From the IMG/VR virus record IMGVR_UViG_3300008113_000003, positions 62,001-126,000 of that record: DNA of 64,000 bases; one strand, given 5' to 3'. The position numbers and the translations under genes were made by a program. The DNA is from a virus. Numbering within the stretch: the first letter of the stretch is position 1; each line of letters starts with the position of its first letter. Shown here piece by piece: positions 31,801 to 40,720 of this stretch. A model generated the notes under the pieces. The model made no database searches. It was not told the origin of the DNA and saw nothing but the letters and a program-made list of their open reading frames with translations.

Positions 31801-34800
31801 TCAAAATAGTGGTTGTTAATTAAACCCCTACCACCATTAAAGTAAACCCTAAATCTAGGGTCATCTAATGAATCGTAGGTGGTTTCATTAGCGTAATCTA
31901 TATCAATTGTCTCATATCTAGATAGTTTACATGACTTACCTATCGGTTCAATAACCAAATAAACTTTTGTGTCGACAAAAAATACCCCTTCATGTGTAAA
32001 ATTAACCACTCTAAGTAAACTTTCATCAGCGCCACTAAAATTAAATAATTGCTCATATATTATAACCCCAAATTGGTCCATTAATTTAATTAAAACCGAT
32101 TGTTGTGTAGCAAATTCTGATTCAAAAAACAGGTCAATATCAAATTTAAAGTACTTATTTTGTTTTATTAAGAAATAACCATTACTTAAACTAATATTAC
32201 GATTAACAATATTGAAATTTGTATTAAGTGACTCAAAATCAATATAGTTATTTTTGTCTGGAATCAATTCTAAAGATTCGACTAATGTCTGTGTTGCGAT
32301 TGAATTCTCGTCTGGTGTGTAAAAAGGACCAAGTTTGTCTTCATCTAGTGAATAAAACCCGTCAAATGATAAAGTATTAGAATCACTTATATATAATTCA
32401 TCATTTAATAAATTATCAATAACTTTATAGGTTTCCTGATCCGTTGCACCACTATATACTTGATACAAGTATAATGATTTAGTTAAATTAAATGATATTC
32501 TATCCGATAAAGGGTTAATTAAATTCTTTTTAAGATAGGCGGAATTTATATGCATATAAGGATCCGTTGTTGTCCTACCTGTATAATGTTGATACATACC
32601 AGGAACCACTGTTGTGACTGTTGTACCAGTTGGTGTTGTTGTTGTACCAGTAACGGTATCAAACGTAACTTCATAATAAGTTGAGCTATGTTTTACAATA
32701 TCACCTTTATAATAAACCACACCGTTTGTCCAAATATTTTCTTTCTGGTATGGTATAATCCAATTAGATGCCGCACCGTACAAAGCATTATTTGGTTTTG
32801 TTGTTGCGGTATTTTTTGAATAACCGTAATATTTGGCTTGTTCAATTGTTAAATATTTACCAGATTCATCATAATAATCGGTAATACCAGCTGTAGACAT
32901 TGATATTGTATCTCCAGTAAATTTAAAATAGCATGTATGTGGTTTTGGTATTGGGCATAAGAAGTCTACGTCAGCTGCTAAATGTGCATGCCCAAAAGAT
33001 ATTGCCTCAATGTAATAATTTCTTTCATCAATTGATGTCGCATCCAATGGAACGCCATCCAATTTTAGATCTATAATTTTATTTGTTGATCCAAAATAAC
33101 CGCTGTTATAGAATGTTAAATAACCAGTTGTTGATGTAATTGAGCTAGAGTGGTTAACAATACCCGACCCACCACCTTCACTCACTAAAGTTGTTCCAGC
33201 TGTTGTTTTACCGTCATGTATCGTTAAATCATCCCCAGTATTTGTTGTAAAAGTTATTTGGTATGTACCAGGACCTTCTGGTAATTTAACAACATGAGTG
33301 TTACCCACAATAGGGTCTGGTGTTAATAATATGGTATTTGAATCTTTAAATGTTAATGTTTTTGCATCAGCATCAAAAGGTATGTACTCATATACCATCT
33401 CACCATTAACCGTTAATGAATCAGGGGTATGCTTCTGCATTAAAACCAAATCAGTTATTTCAACATCATTCGGAAAATTCCTCATATTCCAAATTGTAAA
33501 ATAATTTGTTGTAAACGTTAAATCTTTTGAGTATGTTCTCGTTGTACCGCTAAGACCACTAATACCATCTAATTGTGTACCACTTATATAACCATCATAG
33601 ATAAGTAAATCATCTAAACCTTCTAATGTGAATGTCACCTTATATGTACCAGGGCCATTTGGTAATGTTATCGTATCCGTATCATAACCAGCGTCTAATA
33701 AAACATAACTCTTTCTAAACTCTGGATAGGTATTAATCTGAATTGGATTAATGAATAGAGTGTTGGTATTTAATCTATATAATTTATTGTCATATGTGAT
33801 AAAAGTACCATTTTTTTGCGTTTCAGTAAGTGGTATAACAAATAAATCGGATATGTAACAATCAGAACCGTAGTTAAGATCATTATAAAACGATAGTGAG
33901 CTTGTACCAGCTGTTACTACTGAACTATAAGTAAGCGTAGAACCTGAGGTGTATGGTAAATTAGCCAATAACGGGCTACCGTTATTTGGACCATTATAAA
34001 CAACAAGATCATCGTTGCTCGTGTATTTAAATGTAAGTAAATAATCACCTGATCCAGGTAATGTAATTTGTTTACTAATTGGGTAATAATTAGGCCCCAC
34101 GGTGTTATCACCTATACCAAATGATGGTACGTTACCTTTATTTACATTTCCGTAATATAACAAATCGTTACCAAAATCTAAGCCATCTTCCCATTTATAT
34201 ATTTGTACATCTGAATTACAAGCATCTTCTATACCATAGTAAAAACCGAAATATTCATTAATAGTCGGATCGTATCCAATGTAGTTTTTACCTTTAAAAC
34301 CTTCAAATGTAAATGTTGAGGATTCCCCAACAATTGGTAATTTATTGGTACCAATTGGATTAAATGGGTTTGTTAAACCTTGGTTAACAGGTCTTTTTGC
34401 TAATTCCTGAAATTCAGAACCATCTGTACCTAACCAACTAACGCTATTGTTTAAACCATGTTTATAGATAAATTTATTATCCATAAACTTAGAGTTCTGT
34501 ATTTTCTTACCCGCATTTAATATTGTTGTTGCTGGTGTAAATTGTTGAACTAATTTTACCCAAGATGAGTCAAAATAACTTAAGAATTCTAAATCTTTTG
34601 TGTTTGTCATTGGTGACGAAACGGAATTTAGATAGTCGTAATATATTTTTGTTAGCGTTGGGTATGTTTTAATTGTTTTTCTGTTATCTGGCTTGATGTA
34701 ATTATCAAGTGATTTTTGTAAAAACTGGTTAAAAGTTAAATCACCACCATTAATTGTTGGTACAAAAGCGAAGTTTAAATCACTATTAATATCAACAGCA

Positions 34801-36911
34801 TTTCTATTGTAATATCTATAAACAGATAGATCAAATATCTTATCTGAAGCTAAATAAACCTCTAATTCCTTAGAGTTAATAACTAATTTAGAGTGTGGTT
34901 CATAGTATTCAGTATACCCAACAGAGTCTTCTGATAACCTTAAAACCTCTTCAGTGCTATAAACCCAAGATTTTACGTTATCGGTATATCTATCAACCGT
35001 AAACATACTCACACCACCTCTTTTTTCAAAAGCTTGTATGTACTGTTTACCGAAATCATATGGTCCGAAATTTTTACCGTCATTTGTTGTTGTAAACCCA
35101 CTTTCTTGGTACCTAACATCATGCGGTACTGTTGGATAACCATCTTTATCAAAAGGTAATAATGTTAGTAACGTTTCATCTGAATAAGCCCCACGGTATA
35201 TTTCAAAGGATTTGTCTGTGAAGTTAACTGGGTTTCTCGCAATGTATACCTTTTCATCTATTTCAAAAATAGAATCTGGTAAACCAACTAAATTTAAAAT
35301 AAACTCAATTGATTTTCTGGTTCCCTTTGATTTCCACAGATAATAAGCGTTTATAAAGATTCTTCTCCATAGCTCAATGTCAATTTCAGCTGGAGTTAAC
35401 CCAGGTTCAACATTAAGATCCTTAATGTTGAATAGGGATTCGATGATAGTGTTCTCATCCTCAACATTATAGGTCTCAAAACCCAACATGTTACCAAAAT
35501 TTTTAACCAACAAATCTGGAATGTTCTCAATTTTGTCATAAGTTAAATTTGTCATGAAGGTTATACCATCAATGTATTTTCTTATGTTATCGAAATTCCT
35601 ACCAATGAGACTAAACATTAGATTTATTTTTCTATCATCGGTGTCAAACTCCTTTAAAGAATCTGTTGTTAAAAATCTGGTAATCAGATTTGTTTTTGTT
35701 GCATCAAAATCATCCGATATCTGATTTAATTTTGTCAAATAAGCATCAAAATCTGTTGTAAAAATATCGATGTTAGTTTCATCTAATTGTGGGAATACCA
35801 GGTGTTCTTCTGTGTTTAATCTTGCACCAGAATCTGTTACTTTTGTATACCTAATAACCGATGAATAAACTTTTAGATCATAGTTATAATCCATCAAAAA
35901 TTTACCCATGTCGGATAAACTATTTTGGAATTCATCGAATTTTTCTAACGAAGGTTTTAACCAGAATGTTGTGTTAACCGTTTGGTTATTATTAACCACA
36001 CTACCAAATGGGTTACCCTGTACAACCAAATATATACCATTATCGGTATCAGTTTGTGAACTAGGTAATGTTACATTTAATATTTTATATTCTGTGTCAT
36101 TAAAATAAACAACAAAGTCGCTATAGCGTTTAGAAAAGTTCCTAACTGGATTTATATTTTCTTCGTCAGTAATAGTTGTACCAGTTGCTGTAAATTCAAC
36201 GCCAAAAGGGTTATCAATGTTATTTAAGTTTATCTTAAATTCAGAGGTATCTTTGTTACTGTTGTAACTATAATCTGTTACTGTTGGTGATAACAAACCC
36301 AAAACATTTAATTTGATTGATGCTGGGTATTTTTGTGATATCTCAACAATAGTATTTTTAACCGTTTCTTTTAGTGGTGAATATAAAACATAATTTTCAA
36401 GTTTTTTCTTATCAAAAAGAATGGTTACTGTTAAATTGTTTTCAATCTTAGCGTTAATAGATTCAACTAAATTAGTTGATGACTGTGTATTCCTGTTTGG
36501 GTTTAGGTTATTAATCGATTGAGCTGTGTATGATCTTGTTTCAGGACTAATATTTGCGGTTTTACCCTCAACTGGTCTTTGTGAAACACTTGTATTAATC
36601 GAAAAATTACCTAAAGTAAAGAATGGGTCACCAGAAATCTCATTATTATTGTTTGCAAATTGCAAACCAACCGCTTTATCACCAATGTTACCCCTTCCAG
36701 ATATAGCATTTGGGACACCTTGTCTTTTTACAAATCTTAGTGCCTGTTCATAGGCCAAATACGTTGCACAGGGCACATATTTATTTTGCCCATTAATATT
36801 ATATGTTCTGTATCCATTACAGCCTAGACTAGCCGAAGCTGCAAGAGCCGCTTCTGGTGTATCGTATAAATCAGCTATTAACGGTGTGTTTGAGTAACTA
36901 AGATTAGCCAT
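28893..36911 (-). CDS. Giant baseplate/tail protein, 2672 aa, with tail-protein-I-like and CUB-like domains
   Basis: The largest complete gene here. Around residues 440-560 a region typical of tail protein I (gpI/wedge-type) occurs, with WRRIFINAYYLWKSKGT and RKSIEFILNLVGL. Three related modules follow at about 945-1030, 1085-1165 and 1205-1290. Each starts with a LP-(x)-GPGTY or GSGDY strand and contains a DD-L-x-(I/V)-x-(D/N)G motif and a Ser/Thr-rich strand; together they look like CUB-type beta sandwiches. The rest is Tyr/Asn/Thr-rich beta structure. It may combine a wedge component with receptor- or sugar-binding modules. The domain names are inferences from pattern. Confidence 0.65.
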   Translation of the reverse strand: MANLSYSNTPLIADLYDTPEAALAASASLGCNGYRTYNINGQNKYVPCATYLAYEQALRFVKRQGVPNAISGRGNIGDKAVGLQFANNNNEISGDPFFTLGNFSINTSVSQRPVEGKTANISPETRSYTAQSINNLNPNRNTQSSTNLVESINAKIENNLTVTILFDKKKLENYVLYSPLKETVKNTIVEISQKYPASIKLNVLGLLSPTVTDYSYNSNKDTSEFKINLNNIDNPFGVEFTATGTTITDEENINPVRNFSKRYSDFVVYFNDTEYKILNVTLPSSQTDTDNGIYLVVQGNPFGSVVNNNQTVNTTFWLKPSLEKFDEFQNSLSDMGKFLMDYNYDLKVYSSVIRYTKVTDSGARLNTEEHLVFPQLDETNIDIFTTDFDAYLTKLNQISDDFDATKTNLITRFLTTDSLKEFDTDDRKINLMFSLIGRNFDNIRKYIDGITFMTNLTYDKIENIPDLLVKNFGNMLGFETYNVEDENTIIESLFNIKDLNVEPGLTPAEIDIELWRRIFINAYYLWKSKGTRKSIEFILNLVGLPDSIFEIDEKVYIARNPVNFTDKSFEIYRGAYSDETLLTLLPFDKDGYPTVPHDVRYQESGFTTTNDGKNFGPYDFGKQYIQAFEKRGGVSMFTVDRYTDNVKSWVYSTEEVLRLSEDSVGYTEYYEPHSKLVINSKELEVYLASDKIFDLSVYRYYNRNAVDINSDLNFAFVPTINGGDLTFNQFLQKSLDNYIKPDNRKTIKTYPTLTKIYYDYLNSVSSPMTNTKDLEFLSYFDSSWVKLVQQFTPATTILNAGKKIQNSKFMDNKFIYKHGLNNSVSWLGTDGSEFQELAKRPVNQGLTNPFNPIGTNKLPIVGESSTFTFEGFKGKNYIGYDPTINEYFGFYYGIEDACNSDVQIYKWEDGLDFGNDLLYYGNVNKGNVPSFGIGDNTVGPNYYPISKQITLPGSGDYLLTFKYTSNDDLVVYNGPNNGSPLLANLPYTSGSTLTYSSVVTAGTSSLSFYNDLNYGSDCYISDLFVIPLTETQKNGTFITYDNKLYRLNTNTLFINPIQINTYPEFRKSYVLLDAGYDTDTITLPNGPGTYKVTFTLEGLDDLLIYDGYISGTQLDGISGLSGTTRTYSKDLTFTTNYFTIWNMRNFPNDVEITDLVLMQKHTPDSLTVNGEMVYEYIPFDADAKTLTFKDSNTILLTPDPIVGNTHVVKLPEGPGTYQITFTTNTGDDLTIHDGKTTAGTTLVSEGGGSGIVNHSSSITSTTGYLTFYNSGYFGSTNKIIDLKLDGVPLDATSIDERNYYIEAISFGHAHLAADVDFLCPIPKPHTCYFKFTGDTISMSTAGITDYYDESGKYLTIEQAKYYGYSKNTATTKPNNALYGAASNWIIPYQKENIWTNGVVYYKGDIVKHSSTYYEVTFDTVTGTTTTPTGTTVTTVVPGMYQHYTGRTTTDPYMHINSAYLKKNLINPLSDRISFNLTKSLYLYQVYSGATDQETYKVIDNLLNDELYISDSNTLSFDGFYSLDEDKLGPFYTPDENSIATQTLVESLELIPDKNNYIDFESLNTNFNIVNRNISLSNGYFLIKQNKYFKFDIDLFFESEFATQQSVLIKLMDQFGVIIYEQLFNFSGADESLLRVVNFTHEGVFFVDTKVYLVIEPIGKSCKLSRYETIDIDYANETTYDSLDDPRFRVYFNGGRGLINNHYFEDALSIEPIGYNDDHTIDRYLTKIDNSFDRYQFVHKLNINQSYDEVNNFGLLYGKYFEKNKATSQIGDVSIYEKNFNNDYVDFELTVRGKELTNTPTYYSDSVQIYYSFPGLEKSYTITSTGNYLGNTPQTIENVNITKSIFIGKTPKLRTANLNKLDYTFLKLYKNDVEVTGTTIDFIGYDEGLADYNQLDFNTNLSESLISKKRYKLISGSTYGYFKKENSVYGTKLYKDILAVVPYFSSSVNNYVINDIVKIKLNDYRKVVETTSGTTVETIDVDRLYVCIEDITADHLCKISGSSSTFEIHPIYRPNGARTCFIPIENYDLKRFTPIGYDKLPNYEIVKPNVAPYRYSEPILLNGSPTQKLNLGDIAKVYISGSGSTAIYDLYEYVYNKPLTWDPTNDYFAGEIVYYPGSNFSIDSKYSFWYNPTGTTAGTSPTGGTGWYEMPITGANANNPFWTKDITGVTTNPNLYSLGPSAYRVKNLLPTTANSGGYTYSLPFTGSTNILIADMFYTTLPGDTNTISENSDILSYFRITGSTLNYTGTTDSLMTFSGTQDTNLIQNSYTLTQVVPSFLSPLLCGQVLWMYINGPFNIQPMFHRLARTTEDNGILGFIATGTTYNSNSNYHSKKYTVSRNVLYRTVNGVGSFSTTTEPHLSTNWEERDFMLVNKFTFKKDRCKVKIYEGKIESLDTTTKNNLYFFDKNLKLKTSFTEQTFSGATTNAKLLNGVNKLFDAKNTNLRSVKEYGLTGFRRIENDIIMDYYYERDDNGLPLTGEFIGGLTITNPCGHTAKTIFGVLFEADLTKLDQLKPRIMTAPPLPENVELITGFKPEVRLIINQNGASNVTVIVENNTSNSTLYNRVLTKNKYFDENIVVNYGESITISVKTDVTRNLSRYKSGFMDNYALFDTNDNGIENGYFVSTKTNVGRLITRTIKLKDISEGRVVKIDFDGANNLTIDTVDPRDYISLP

Positions 36912-37800
36912 TATTTCCTACTATGTTGTTTAACCCTTTTGTTGTGTCTATATTATTTCTTCTTGTTCTAACTTCATACAATTTATTGTCTGTAGTATCT
37001 TTAATCTCATATAAATCATATTGAGCATAAATGTTACCATCAAAATCATACAAGGTATAGATACCATCTTCCATTGATTTGGTTTGATCTGAGTATAAGG
37101 CAATTGCCAAACTTTCAGCGTCATAATTAACTAATTCAACCTCAAGTATTTGTGGTGTAAAACTAGTGTTTGTGATTATAACATTTTGACCCTTGTAACC
37201 AATAAATGGTGTTGCCGTTGGTTTAAAACTTGGGGCAGCGTTTGGTGTTACTGTGCAAAACAACAGGGATCCAACATTATTGTAAGTATATTTAATTGTT
37301 TTTACCGAGCTATTCGGTGTGTCAACTTGTACTGGTTCAACAATAAAAGATGACGTTACAATTCTATAGATATTTGATTGTTTACTACCATTTTCATTTA
37401 AGTATTCAACCCTATACCCGTCTAAACCGTTATTAGTAAACTTACTTCTAAATTCAGTGGGTACATTTGTTGTGTTAAAAACAAGGCCCTTAATATCTGG
37501 GAATGTTGCCAATTCAGCACAATCCTCAATCTGTAATCTTATTTGAGCTGGTCTAATGTAAACGGTATAAAAACCTTTTGCATTAAAAACAGTTTTAGGT
37601 AACTCTAAATTATACATACCACCTAACACCTCAAGTGGGTTAGTTGGGTCAAGTACCTGTTTCATAACATCGGTACCCTTTAATTTTGTAATTGTTTGGG
37701 TTTCAGTTGCATTTCTTGTTTTACTATATAAAACAATAACTTCTATATCTGAAGGGTCAACATCCGCTGGTCTTTTAACACCATATACACCAATTGCCAT
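36904..37800 (-). CDS. Virion-block hypothetical protein, 298 aa
   Basis: Beta-rich protein beginning MAIGVYGVKRPADVDPSDIEV. Its alternating strand pattern and segments such as FYTVYIRPAQIRLQIED and YTLYDFDGNIYAQYDLYEI suggest a stacked beta fold. It overlaps the 2672-residue gene by 8 bases and follows the 262-residue gene by 2. Likely a baseplate component; no family recognised. Confidence 0.55.
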   Translation of the reverse strand: MAIGVYGVKRPADVDPSDIEVIVLYSKTRNATETQTITKLKGTDVMKQVLDPTNPLEVLGGMYNLELPKTVFNAKGFYTVYIRPAQIRLQIEDCAELATFPDIKGLVFNTTNVPTEFRSKFTNNGLDGYRVEYLNENGSKQSNIYRIVTSSFIVEPVQVDTPNSSVKTIKYTYNNVGSLLFCTVTPNAAPSFKPTATPFIGYKGQNVIITNTSFTPQILEVELVNYDAESLAIALYSDQTKSMEDGIYTLYDFDGNIYAQYDLYEIKDTTDNKLYEVRTRRNNIDTTKGLNNIVGNNG

Positions 37801-37802
37801 AT

Positions 37803-38591
37803 TTATTGATCTTTAAAATTATATCCTCTTGTGTTTATTTTGTAGTACCCAAATCCTGTTTTTACCAATTCATTTAAATCTTTAACATTTTTTAGTTTTC
37901 TGATTGGTTCAAACACATTATTTGTTCCTCTGTCTATAAATACTTCAGATAAAACTTTTGGTTCATCAACCATGTCAGAATAATAATTTAATCCTGGTTT
38001 AACCGTCTCATCCAAATTATTTCTCATATATTTAAATATAGTATTTCCAGTGGCATTATCAACATAAAATATGGGATTTGGTGTATCTAAATACAAAACA
38101 TATTCAATTCTAGCGTCAGATTCCAATAAAATCATTCCAACCACATTAGTACCACTTATTTCTATCCTTTTACCAACCCTAATATTTTCTGGTGCGGGTT
38201 TTTCTATGGTACCTTTACCGTCAACAATTTTAATAGGTTTATCGGTTCTTTCATTTTCAAATTGTTTTAAAGCCACATTTTTAGGGTAACTAAGATCCAA
38301 TAAAGAAAATTTACTATCTGTAACACCTTCTATGAAATATTTTTCGGTAGAGGGTAAAAAATGATTTTTAACTTCCTCAAAAGTTGATATGTTATTTTTA
38401 TTTGTAACATAATTTTTAGTCGGTTTACCTTTTGCGAATAGTTCGTTATCGGTTATTGTAGCTTCAATTTGTGCTATCCTATCGTTAGATTCATATTGAT
38501 ATGGTAATACAAAAGAACCATTTGGGTCAATTCTTGACTCAAGGTAAACATTAATTACTTTATCCTTACCATTTATTAATATTGTTGCCAT
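37803..38591 (-). CDS. Virion-block hypothetical protein, 262 aa
   Basis: Begins MATILINGKDKVINVYLE. Mixed alpha/beta protein with a strand-rich middle (RIEISGTNVVGMILLE). No recognised motif. Its stop lies 2 bases from the next gene and its start overlaps the 709-residue gene by 1 base. Position in the block indicates a baseplate part; an equivalent of a T4 wedge protein such as gp8 is possible but not demonstrated. Confidence 0.5.
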   Translation of the reverse strand: MATILINGKDKVINVYLESRIDPNGSFVLPYQYESNDRIAQIEATITDNELFAKGKPTKNYVTNKNNISTFEEVKNHFLPSTEKYFIEGVTDSKFSLLDLSYPKNVALKQFENERTDKPIKIVDGKGTIEKPAPENIRVGKRIEISGTNVVGMILLESDARIEYVLYLDTPNPIFYVDNATGNTIFKYMRNNLDETVKPGLNYYSDMVDEPKVLSEVFIDRGTNNVFEPIRKLKNVKDLNELVKTGFGYYKINTRGYNFKDQ

Positions 38592-40720
38592 TATTTTAAA
38601 TCAATGTTAATTGGTATTGTTATTTTTTCTGTTACTGACCCATTTGAATTTAATTCACTGTAAACAATAACTAATGAACCTTTAATATTCATCTCTTTTA
38701 TTATCCCAGAATAGAATAATCCGTGTTGCCCAAAAACCATATCAAGTGAAATAATCATTTCTTCCTCATATAATAATTTTTTAGAGCTAGTTGTTGCAAC
38801 TAAAGCAAAAGTTTGCTCTTTAAAAGATGGTTCTGTTACTAATTTTTGTGAAAGATTCTGTGTTGTATATTCATTACCTGGCCCAGAAAGAGCACCGTTT
38901 GGATTAACTGACCCTTCTAATATACTCATGTTAATAAAAGACCTCTGGTAAAGATTGTTGTAAACATCTTGGTTGTGTGATAAAGATGTTTCTTGAGTCA
39001 CCTCATCTGAGTAGACCTCAAAATCGTTACTAAATAAAGTTTCTAGATAATTAAAAGTCTTTTTATTAATTGTTTTTGGTAAGACATAAGCCTCACTATA
39101 TAAATCACTACCTGTTGGGAAATTCTGTATCTCATACGAAAGATTTGCAGTGGTTGTTAAATCAATACTTTGTTCGTTTGAGGTAAATTTTATGTCCTCT
39201 AAAATAATACTATTAATTAGGAAATCTGACCCCTCATTTATGTTTTTTAATTTAATAGCTTCTATCGATCTTTTAGACCCTCTTATATTCGTTGACCCAC
39301 ATTTTATATCTCTTATATTTAATAAACCAATAGTTTTTACATCAATATTTGTAGCTTTTTGTAAAAGATACCCCTGGTAATTACCTTGTGATATATATTT
39401 TGTGGTGACTAGCATGTATCCATAATCTGGGTCATCCACCCAGTCGGTTTTTTCTTCTATTTTAACATCAACCGCCTCAGTTTCAGTAATAAACCCTTCT
39501 TTAGCTGTTAAATATTTTGTGTCAACTAAATAATAAGGCCCAATTATTTTTTCTTTAAATGGTAATATGTTTGTGTAAACCGATACTGGTTGTGTTGGTG
39601 TAACATTTGTTGGTTGCTCATTTTTAACAAAAAATTTTGACCAGTAATCATCATAAGCAAATTCATACAAATCAACTTTGTCAACTTCTATGTCAAATTT
39701 ATCCGTTGTATTATTTAAGTCAAAAATTTTATATTTTTTTGATGAAAAATCTAATTCATATTTTAGGTATAGACTTTTTTGATCGAAAGTTTCAACGTTT
39801 TGTAACCACTTCTTTTTATTGTTACTTTTTGCTGAAGGTATAAATTCTATTTTTCTACCGTTTAAAGCGTCCCAAAAATAAAATTTTGCATAAAAATCAG
39901 ATTTTATGTATTTTTTTAAAAAGAAAAATGAATAACCGTCAACACCCTCAGATAAATTAAATACGGGTCTTTTTTGTGTGATTCCCTCTGTCGTAACCGA
40001 TTCAATTATATTGCCAAACTCATCAAGTATGTTGTAGCTCCTAGTTTCCCTTTTCTCTTTAAAAAGATATCTATCAGAAGCGTAGATCGGTATTGTTGTT
40101 ATTCTTTTTTGTTTTTCAACTTCATAAGTGTCGTATATTTCTATGATTAAAAAAGAATTATACAAATATGTCTTATTGTTAAAACCGTATTTTAAATCAA
40201 CCCAGATATCTTTTTTATCCCAGAAGGGTAAAGCAAATGTGTTATAAAAATGTGGGTACCCTGGTTTTGCTGGGTAATTTTTTCTTAGCTCAACCATTGG
40301 GTCGACAACCACGTATGGTTTAATATCATTTATTTCACTTCTAGTTAATTCAAGAGTGTCATCAAATTGCGGTGTCATTAATCCATCTTCATTTCTAAGC
40401 TCAAATAATTCGGTTTTAATAGCAGTTTTTGATGATATTACTTTATTACTGTACTCACTAAATGGTGTCTCAATGTAACTTTTTATTTGCTCAATCTCAT
40501 CGTTTAAAAGATATCGCAAAAAAAAGATATCAAATTCAATGGTATTATTGACATGTTTATATTCAATTGATTCGAAATCAATCACATCATTAATATTATT
40601 TAATGATTCAATATTCAATGTTTTTTCAAAAACAAAGTCGGTATCAGAAGCATTGTCTTCCGAAAAAACAAATAAATTTGTCACCAAAGATGTGTTTTGT
40701 TTAAAAGGTTTTTTTAACAT
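38591..40720 (-). CDS. Virion-block large protein, probable baseplate component, 709 aa
   Basis: Tyr/Phe/Lys/Asn-rich protein (MLKKPFKQNTSLVTNLFVF...) with a predominance of beta strands. A C-terminal stretch, IISLDMVFGQHGLFYSG, precedes a final strand pair (ITIPINIDLK). No enzyme or binding motif identified. It overlaps the 556-residue gene by 7 bases. The size and position fit an elongated wedge or fibre-attachment protein. Confidence 0.55.
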   Translation of the reverse strand: MLKKPFKQNTSLVTNLFVFSEDNASDTDFVFEKTLNIESLNNINDVIDFESIEYKHVNNTIEFDIFFLRYLLNDEIEQIKSYIETPFSEYSNKVISSKTAIKTELFELRNEDGLMTPQFDDTLELTRSEINDIKPYVVVDPMVELRKNYPAKPGYPHFYNTFALPFWDKKDIWVDLKYGFNNKTYLYNSFLIIEIYDTYEVEKQKRITTIPIYASDRYLFKEKRETRSYNILDEFGNIIESVTTEGITQKRPVFNLSEGVDGYSFFFLKKYIKSDFYAKFYFWDALNGRKIEFIPSAKSNNKKKWLQNVETFDQKSLYLKYELDFSSKKYKIFDLNNTTDKFDIEVDKVDLYEFAYDDYWSKFFVKNEQPTNVTPTQPVSVYTNILPFKEKIIGPYYLVDTKYLTAKEGFITETEAVDVKIEEKTDWVDDPDYGYMLVTTKYISQGNYQGYLLQKATNIDVKTIGLLNIRDIKCGSTNIRGSKRSIEAIKLKNINEGSDFLINSIILEDIKFTSNEQSIDLTTTANLSYEIQNFPTGSDLYSEAYVLPKTINKKTFNYLETLFSNDFEVYSDEVTQETSLSHNQDVYNNLYQRSFINMSILEGSVNPNGALSGPGNEYTTQNLSQKLVTEPSFKEQTFALVATTSSKKLLYEEEMIISLDMVFGQHGLFYSGIIKEMNIKGSLVIVYSELNSNGSVTEKITIPINIDLK

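Noticed and set aside
28893-36911. CUB-like modules as enzymes
   Set aside because: No catalytic motif is visible in or around the three modules; they are better read as binding or structural domains.
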